64,000 nt of DNA from Gentiana macrophylla (Eukaryota > Streptophyta > Magnoliopsida > Gentianales > Gentianaceae): NCBI GenBank assembly GCA_026214975.1, contig CM047810.1, positions 94,690,316 to 94,754,315 on the forward strand, given 5' to 3'. Below the pieces are notes generated by a model, which did not search any database, was not told the origin of the DNA, and worked only from the letters and a program-made list of their open reading frames with translations. Both the position numbers and the translations under genes were made by a program. Below are positions 57,834 through 64,000 of the stretch, one piece after another. Each line of letters opens with the position of its first letter. Position 1 is the first letter of the stretch.

Positions 57834-59544
57834 TGTTGGTCCCTTGTAAAGGCTAGCACAAGTTTAAAAGGGGGGTAGGAATAAACTTGTCACCAAAAAC
57901 TGACTTGCACCCCAGGAACTGAGTTTCTCAAAACTCAAACTGAATTGGCTAACTGATATTCAATATGACTCAGCTCAGTTCTGTTCCTACCCTTAAACTA
58001 TGTATTGGAGTTAGCTAATTCATTTTAGCTGATGCTAGAACTGAACTAACTTGCAGCGGATAAGATAAAGCCTTTGTGCAATAAATGTGTTAATAAGAAT
58101 TCTAATCTCCTATGTATCAGTTCTGTGCTGACTCAGTGTCTGAAGTTTGCTAAGTGATGTGATGAAATGATTATGCAATAAATAGAACAATCACAGTATA
58201 AATGTAAATGCATAAAGTAAATCAACACAAGGTTTGTTTATGGAAGTTCCGGGTGGTGTAATCCCGTACGTCTCCCATTCTCCTGTGGTATAGGAGGTAT
58301 CACTAGAATCTTGAGATAACTGTTACAAAATCCTAGCCTAAAGACAGTCATTCACGACACCATAGTTTCACTATCTACACATTATGAAGAAAGGTGAGAT
58401 TGCTCTCTTCACTCTGCACACTGATCCTTCGGAGGTGGAATTACTCCTTCAACAGCTCACCACAAACAAAACCACAGTCCACAGACTGTACCAACAGCTG
58501 TGGCAACCAAGTTGCTACCGTATGAGGAAAGGTAGAGTTGCTTTCCTCAAACTATACACAGCCAACCCTTTGTCACACAAAGGTTAGGTTTAAAATCAAT
58601 CACAAGATTAATTCAGTGAGCTGTTTGATTCTTCTAGATATGGCATTGTAGCTCCAAGATGCCTTCGTCCCTTTAATGGGTTACTGAATCTTTCTCTGGA
58701 ATGTTCAAGGCAATTTCATTGACTTCTCCTTTTCTAGATATAGGATCTGATTTTCTGGATCTGGATCTCTCTCCTTTTGATCTGGATTTTAGATATGTTC
58801 TTTTAAAGCTTGTCCAAGATCTGCCCTTTTCAAACATTCCTCCCTGTGTATTTATAGGGGTAATGTAACGGTCAGATAAATCTTATAGCCGTTATGCTTG
58901 TCGTTTATCCAACGTTCATATGTACGATCACTTGATCTGTACTTTCTCAGTTTCCAGTCCTTGAATAATTAACTCAGCTTTTCCAGATCCTCAGTTCTTT
59001 CTTGACAAGGCCTTAACTCAGTTTTCTACTCTTATTCAAAATTGAGTACCTCGTATACTTGACATCTGACTTCAATTGACTAAGTCATAGTACACCAATT
59101 AGTTCCTTCATTTCCTGGTAACTGATAATCTTTGTCCTTAAGATTATTCAGCTTTACGTGATCTATAGTTCATTTTTAGGTCACCACAGACTTGCCCGAT
59201 TCCTAACTTATAGTCACGACTTAGTCGGCTTCTAACTGAGTTTGTCACCTCAGTTCTTCAGTCTTCAATAACTGAGTCAGTTCTTCAGTTTTCATACGTG
59301 TACTCGGTTTCCTTGTTGTGTCTCAGCTGTTTGCCTAGTTCCTATCTATTAAAATGCCTGTCTGAAACAACCTATACAAGTTCAGACTCTATATAGAATT
59401 TATACATTTTTCTCTAGACTATTTCTTGCTTCTTTTTTCATTATTTTCTATAACAGTTAGTTATGACTTCATCATCATGGGTTATAAGTGAACTTTCTAA
59501 ATACGTGATGAATCATCATCAAAACACAAATTTTATTTCCAACA
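57834..59544 (-). repeat. SIRE-like 3' LTR nested in the outer copia (1711 bp)
   Basis: On the minus strand TGTTGGAAATAAAATTTG..CTTTACAAGGGACCAACA. A TATA box CCCCTATAAATACACAGG at about 58861-58844 and a GGGATTACACCACCCGGAAC segment relate it to the SIRE-like LTRs at 41265 and 43493. It is preceded by a purine stretch AATAGGGAAAT. No matching duplication at both ends: left flank GATAC, right flank ATTTC. Confidence 0.85.
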
Positions 59545-59683
59545 ATTTCCCTATTTTTTATGATGAATCATAACCCTCCCTAAAAACAATAATAAGGTAA
59601 TAATGCAAGAAATCAGAACAAATTAAAATGACAAACTAAAACAGCTGAGTTCAATACAAAGTTGGTCCAAAACAAAACTGAGT

Positions 59684-60431
59684 TTATGAATTTATTACAG
59701 TTTTCCTTTTTTCCAAATTCATCAGTTTTTCACCAAGATAGATGCTTCTTTTTGTTTCCAGGAGCCCTCTTGCTTTTCCTTCTTCTATCGATTCATCAAT
59801 CTTGGGTTTAATATCCAAGTATTCATTGATCATTCGATTTGCTTCTTCATTGTCATGGTTTTGAAATTTTACAAGAATCTCCTTGATTTCCTCATCCATC
59901 AGCCTTTCTTCTTCTTTTGATATAAAATCATGTCCTTCTCCTTTAGTTATTGCTTCTGGTTCCAGGACATTTTCCCCCTTAGTCTTTGCCTCTTTATCTT
60001 CAGCTTCCTTCAACTCCCTTCAACTCTTCTTGAAATCTAGCACATATTGCAATCTTCTTTCTGATGTTCAACATTGCTTTGACTAACTCTACTTCATCTT
60101 CCTCAGTTCTTGTCTCTTTAAAGGATTCATCTGCAATTAATTCTTTGATCAATTTGTCAGCTGCCTCTCCATTTTTCTGAATAACAAGTAAATTATCATC
60201 TACTTGTCTGTCTTGTTCCTTGATTATCAGTTTAACAAGGTCTTCTTCAGCAGACTTTGTTCTTTCAGTTTTATCTTCAGCACCTCCAGTTCCATCTTCA
60301 GCTTTAGTTACATCAGCACCTCCAGTTTCATAATCTTCTCCCTTGTTTGAAGATATGAAAAAGCTTTCTTCAAATAATTTGTGTAAGGTGATGATGTTGA
60401 AGTAGTTGTACAGACCTGAGAAATGTGCCAT
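59684..60431 (-). pseudogene. charged coiled-coil frames, C-terminal part of SIRE env-like region
   Basis: Two overlapping minus frames (60431-60000 and 60013-59684) rich in Glu, Lys and Asp, with coiled-coil pattern (EEERLMDEEIKEILVKF). No enzyme motifs. They continue the frame 61094-60441. Position just before the purine tract and LTR is where SIRE elements carry an env-like frame. No transmembrane or signal segment seen. Confidence 0.5.
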
Positions 60432-60440
60432 TGAGATAGA

Positions 60441-61094
60441 CTAATGCAAGTTGTAGAGCTTCTTCTGAAGAGTTTGCGTCAGGCTCTCTATGATCATTTT
60501 TAGCCCTTCCAGTTTCTTCTTAGTTTGCGTTGAATGTTGCTGAGTCTTTTCAGTTGCAACATGGGGGATGTCCTTCCTTACTGAACCGCTTGTAGTCGTA
60601 GCTGGATCTTGAGATAGAGAACTGACTCCATGGTGATGATTTATCAGTTCTTTCTCATACTCAGTTGCATAGAATTCAGCATCATCCAAAATTTCTCTTT
60701 GTTCCTCAGAATATCCTTCATACTTAACAGCTGAGGGTTCACTTTCTTCAGTATCATCATCAATCTGAATTAAGTCTTCTGATTCAGTCTTCCTTAATGA
60801 AAAATGTTTCAGCATCATCCTCCTTTGTCTTCTTGCTGTTCTTTCATCCTGGTTTTCAATTTTTCTTGAGCTATAATTTGGTGTTTTTCTCTTGACTTCA
60901 TCATTAACTTTCCTTTTCTTTGCTCCACTGGCCACTGATTTCTCTACTACCTCTGTTTCTGTAGGTCTAGAGATGGAGAGATAGTTCAGTATCCTTTGTA
61001 CCAAATATGGAAATCCCTTTTTCAACATGAACTTTTCTCGATTTGCCTTCCTTCCTTGAACTTTTGCTTTTTCATCTGAAATTTGCTTGATCAT
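60441..61094 (-). pseudogene. plant transposon protein-like/env-like frame, middle part
   Basis: 217-residue minus frame with basic start (MIKQISDEKAKVQGRKANRE) and a long acidic/basic tail. Upstream (61690-61100), across broken frames, reads MSLDDFSQKFSNSILSL, then ILCPENIRDFYRNAIL, FRTSVQGKSIVVNEHLLSLV and LGLNIYEG. That is similar in style to the 'putative plant transposon protein' domain (PF20167), which reads FYANL..V.G..V.F....I...LG. Function unknown; the domain assignment is from memory and tentative. Confidence 0.45.
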
Positions 61095-61862
61095 TTGCTT
61101 GAGAACAAACTTGTTCCAGTCCAGTTTCTCCTCAAACCAAATAGCATAGATTAGTTTCAGCTTTTCTGTCGAAAGAGTGTAGAAATTCCATGTGTGACCA
61201 ATGACATTTTTGGTCAGAAGAATTATAAAAAATGCGAACCCTTGTTTTTGTTGGATCCAATGAAATTCTTCACGTCTTTATTGCTCGCTGTGACTTCCTA
61301 AAGTCTATCCTATTCTCCATTTCCGAAAGTAATAGGCGTAGATCCTTCATAGATATTCAAACCAAGGACGAGGGATAGAAGATGTTCATTAACCACAATG
61401 CTTTTCCCTTGGACTGAGGTCCTAAAGCTTCTTCCATCATCGGCTAATATTGCATTTCTGTAAAAATCTCTGATATTTTCTGGGCACAAAATTTTGACCT
61501 TTGTATAAATTAGATTTTTGAGTCCTCGAATCTTCTTGATTTAGTCTGCAATCTGAAGTGATAGGATGGAGTTTGAAAATTTTTGACTGAAGTCATCCAG
61601 GCTCATGGTGATTCCTTCATCAATGTTATATCGCTCCATGGATTTTCAATTTAAGAGTTCTTGGGGGGGAATCTTGAGATGAAATGGTAGAGACGAAGGT
61701 TTTGAGATTGATTGAGCAAGATTTGGTCAAGATTGTAAGAATAGTATGTACACACTCAATCGTTTAAATGAGAGTCGTGTCACAATCAATGAGATTTGTA
61801 GGGATGGACATCTACTTCTTCTCCTCGATTGACACATGGATTCTTGCGATTTGTCTATCAGC

Positions 61863-62500
61863 TTAAACGTCAGATGGTAGCTGGAAAGTTTTCTGCTTTT
61901 GACCATTTTGCCCTTCATCAGCTTTTGCCATTTCAGCTTGCGTTGCTATGCTGCAGTTTTCTTGTGTAGAAGTCAGTTTTTCTGTGGATTTAGCAACATA
62001 AGAATCGACCTTACTCGCAAAAAGCAGCTTTAAGTTTTCTTCGGTACCCATATCTTTTTGGGTCTGGCTGGATTAGTTACTGAAGTACAAGCTTCAGTTT
62101 CTTCGATGAGAGAATTAACCTTTCTCATCTCTCTTCTAGATAAGCCATTACGCTCAATCTTATTGATTTCACAAGGATTCTTTTAGATTTAACATCTTTA
62201 ACTTCTCTGTGTAATCCACTAGGTCTTCCAGTATCTTGATGTCTAGAATTTATATTCTCTGATATCTCAAGACTGGGTAAGGGTGGGGAATTATCACCGC
62301 TTTTGTCAAATTTACTTGATATTAACCTTTCAGCTAGATTTGACACCTCAGTTTCAAGAAACTCGTTCCACTCTTTTGCTTTGTCAAGTTCTGTACCTTT
62401 TAAGTTCAACTCAAGTGTGAGTTTTTCAACTAAATTGACAAGCTCAGAGTTTCTCTGACTGAGTTCAGCGAGTAATAACTGAGTAGAAGAATGTACCTTT
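61863..62500 (-). pseudogene. copia Gag C-terminal region (coiled coil) and protease lead-in
   Basis: The minus frame 62409-62125 and its upstream extension read LAERLISSKFDKSGDNSPPL and EFLETEVSNL, a coiled-coil gag tail. After a frameshift comes PARPKKIWVPKK (about 62085-62050), the short motif that precedes protease in SIRE-type polyproteins. The frame 62051-61863 follows without a protease triad. The gag core and zinc knuckle are absent. Confidence 0.55.
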
Positions 62501-62539
62501 TCTTGATTGTTTGTTACAGCTCCAGGGTTTGATTTTACA

Positions 62540-62996
62540 GTAATCTAACGTGGTTTCTGGCACTGTGCTGACTACTCCACGGACAAGTGTGTGAACAACA
62601 CTCTTGAAAAAACACACATTGCATTGATTACAACATTGGTATTTATTGGCAAAAACCCCAAACCCTAACCGCCAAAGATCTTTGTCGGAATTCTCATAAA
62701 TACCCCAAGTGTGGACCCCAACTCCAGCTATTATCCACCAAACGAAACTCAGCTTCAATCTGACTTTTTAGACTTGTAATCAACTGCCCAGATGTAGAAC
62801 TCAGCTATACTCAGCAAAACTCAACAAGCCAAAACTGACTGCTGACTTCAGAAGAAACTCAGTTGCACTTCTTCAAACTGACTTTCATAGAACTGAATAT
62901 ACTTAACTGAGCTGACCATCATTCTCAGTCTCAGTTTCTCAGATTAGTTCCACCCGATTATTTATCAGTTTAGAGGTCAAGTCACCAAAACTGACA
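62540..62996 (-). repeat. 5' LTR of outer copia element, truncated
   Basis: Matches 57040-57531 with a 47-base deletion where the other copy has AAAAAAAGAGATATTTT. Its inner (3') end is lost: the last about 110 bp of the LTR and the primer site are missing, so gag sequence follows directly. Confidence 0.85.
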
Positions 62997-63059
62997 AGTA
63001 CGATAGAGAGATTCACATGATTACTAAGATCACACCTAGCAATACCTAGATCAAACAGC

Positions 63060-63781
63060 GAATCAACTCCATCCACAAATGTGTAGAGCGACCAGCCGTT
63101 CTGCTCGGCCAGGAGCAGCCACTTGCCTTTACCCGTAACAAGCTGGTCACGTCCGTCCACACCGTGGATTCATGCTTAAGCATTTTCATGAACGTCAATC
63201 GGGCATTATTGAACAGGGTTATGATCGACACTGGAGCCTGTAGAGACAACATGTACTATCATTGTTTCAGGAGCTCGGCTTTAGCGACTCAAACCTGAGA
63301 CCGCACAATGACACCCTTGAGGGCTTTACTAATCACCGAATCCAGGTCAAGGGGGCCATCGATCTAGATGTTTAGGTGGGAGACTACGAACCCTCCCAGA
63401 CTGAAAAGGTAAAGTTTCTTTGGTGGATCTTCAGTAAGATTATAATGTGATCGGCGCTAAGATAGTTTCAAATGGTTGTCTCGATCCCACACCAACGGGC
63501 AAAATTTTACGCTGAAGATAGGATTGGAGTGTGCACTAGCGAACCTGAATCAGTCCTGACTTATATCCGAACATCGAGAGCCTATAACAAAAAACCGTGC
63601 ATCGAGCTGCCAGAGGTGTCCGCAGAAATGACTGTTATCTGCACTATTAAAGAATTCCCTCTTACGGAGGTCGAGTGAAAGACCTTACATGTCAGGGATG
63701 AGCCAGACGTTACAGCAGATGAAGAACTGGTAGAGGTGGTCATTAACAATAACTACCCTGACCAGAAAGTTAAGTGAAGGA
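63060..63781 (+). pseudogene. Tat protease remnant
   Basis: Minus the copia insertion, it continues the Tat polyprotein. Across frames: NRVMIDTGACRDNMY with the retropepsin DTG (about 63225-63233), HCFQELGFSDSNLRPHNDTL, EGFTNHRIQVKGAIDLDV, VGDYEPSQTEKVKFL. Then 63472-63678 reads RAKFYAEDRIGVCTSEPES and VTADEELVEVVI, the linker to reverse transcriptase. A stop at about 63374 and several frame changes inactivate it. Confidence 0.8.
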
Positions 63782-64000
63782 TGTAGGATCTTAGATCTAA
63801 ACGAGTTAGATCTACGCGCAGCGGACGGATCACGACTTATACATCACAACACATAATTAAAGGACTTAAACTATTACAAGGGGGTTAAGTTTATGTTACC
63901 AATATCGGGAAGATAAGCCTTGATCTTCCGATGTGTTCTCCAAACGGCGGTTGGTGGACACCATTCTTGATAAACGAACCTCCTTGATATGCAACACCAA
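63782..64000 (-). repeat. copia LTR, minus strand, cut by window edge
   Basis: Starts TGTAGGATCTTAGATC after AAGGA. Later text (CTTGATCTTCCGATGTGTTC, then CTCCAAAC; GAACCTCCTTGATATGC) aligns with the minus strand of the LTR at 9461-11247 (GGTCTTCCAACGTGTCTCC, GGACCTCCTCGATATGC). So a related copia family inserted in the Tat protease region, minus oriented; only its 3' LTR end is visible. Confidence 0.6.

Larger units (their letters stand above)
56926..62996 (-). mobile_element. copia composite element, minus strand, with nested SIRE-like 3' part
   Basis: Outer ends TGTCAG..AACA on the minus strand; flanking AGTAC. From right to left: outer 5' LTR (62996-about 62540), gag coiled coil (62500-62060), an env-like/transposase-like block (61690-59684), an inner SIRE-like LTR (59544-57834), the C-terminus of outer RNase H (57833-57675), purine tract, and outer 3' LTR (57531-56926). 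No integrase or reverse transcriptase remains. A single deletion removing outer pol and the inner 5' half would explain it. Confidence 0.75.
52205..63781 (+). mobile_element. Tat-lineage Ty3/gypsy element (5' LTR, PBS, gag, protease), interrupted three times
   Basis: Plus-strand element starting with an LTR and a tRNA-Asp-type primer site, then gag (53230-56920) and protease (63100-63760). The gag carries a Tat-type CX2HX4GHX4C zinc finger. It has been hit by a solo copia LTR (53840-55829), a composite copia element (56926-62996) and a copia LTR at 63782. The rest lies beyond the right edge. Left flank CATGT (52200-52204) is its candidate target duplication. Confidence 0.85.

Noticed and set aside
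57834..59544. Simple solo-LTR insertion with target duplication
   Set aside because: Flanks GATAC and ATTTC do not match and a purine tract adjoins the right side, so the LTR is the 3' end of a larger, truncated element.

Overview
The window reads as nuclear DNA of a eudicot plant. The evidence is long AT-rich introns with canonical GT..AG borders, plant-type Ty3/gypsy and Ty1/copia retrotransposons, Stowaway and hAT MITEs, a tRNA-derived SINE and L1-type LINE pieces. There are no operons, CRISPR arrays or phage genes. I cannot name the species from sequence alone.

Layout. (1) 1-20107 is a nest of LTR retrotransposons. The host is a Tat-lineage gypsy element, of which the 3' part survives with an antisense reading frame and its 3' LTR (19434-20107). 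A minus-strand gypsy element (B, LTR 7589-8986) lies next to its left part. A plus-strand gypsy element (A, pol plus 3' LTR, 1-6519) sits inside the gag of B. A complete but coding-dead copia element (9461-18705, target duplication GAAAT) splits the antisense frame. (2) 20108-32200 holds the only convincing cellular gene: a proton-coupled NRT1/PTR family (NPF5.2/PTR3-like) transporter with three exons (21464-21581, 25187-25404, 30496-31970) and two very long introns filled with MITEs, a SINE and microsatellites. Its last exon carries a one-base frameshift near 30770. (3) 32200-41200 is a graveyard of small things: a short retroposon with 28-bp flanking repeats, LINE fragments, a hAT-like non-autonomous element, and an unprocessed NUP107 pseudogene fragment (35889-37245). 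(4) 41265-64000 is a second nest. A SIRE-like copia element (43493 to 52204) carries a small minus-strand gypsy derivative (47041-50641, target duplication GTTGG) in its protease region and a Tat-lineage gypsy element (from 52205) after its integrase. The Tat element in turn carries a solo copia LTR (53840-55829, TGATC), a minus-strand copia composite (56926-62996, AGTAC) and another copia LTR that runs off the right edge (from 63782).

Function. Only the NPF transporter, if the frameshift is an assembly error, would make a working cellular protein. Every retrotransposon open reading frame seen here is broken. Relative ages can be read from the nesting. The most unusual items are the antisense frame in the Tat element, the small gypsy derivative that keeps only a protease-like frame and a pol tail running into its LTR, the 23-bp palindrome and 22-bp palindromic array in gypsy LTRs, and the NUP107 fragment, which has a possible Helitron-like end downstream of it.
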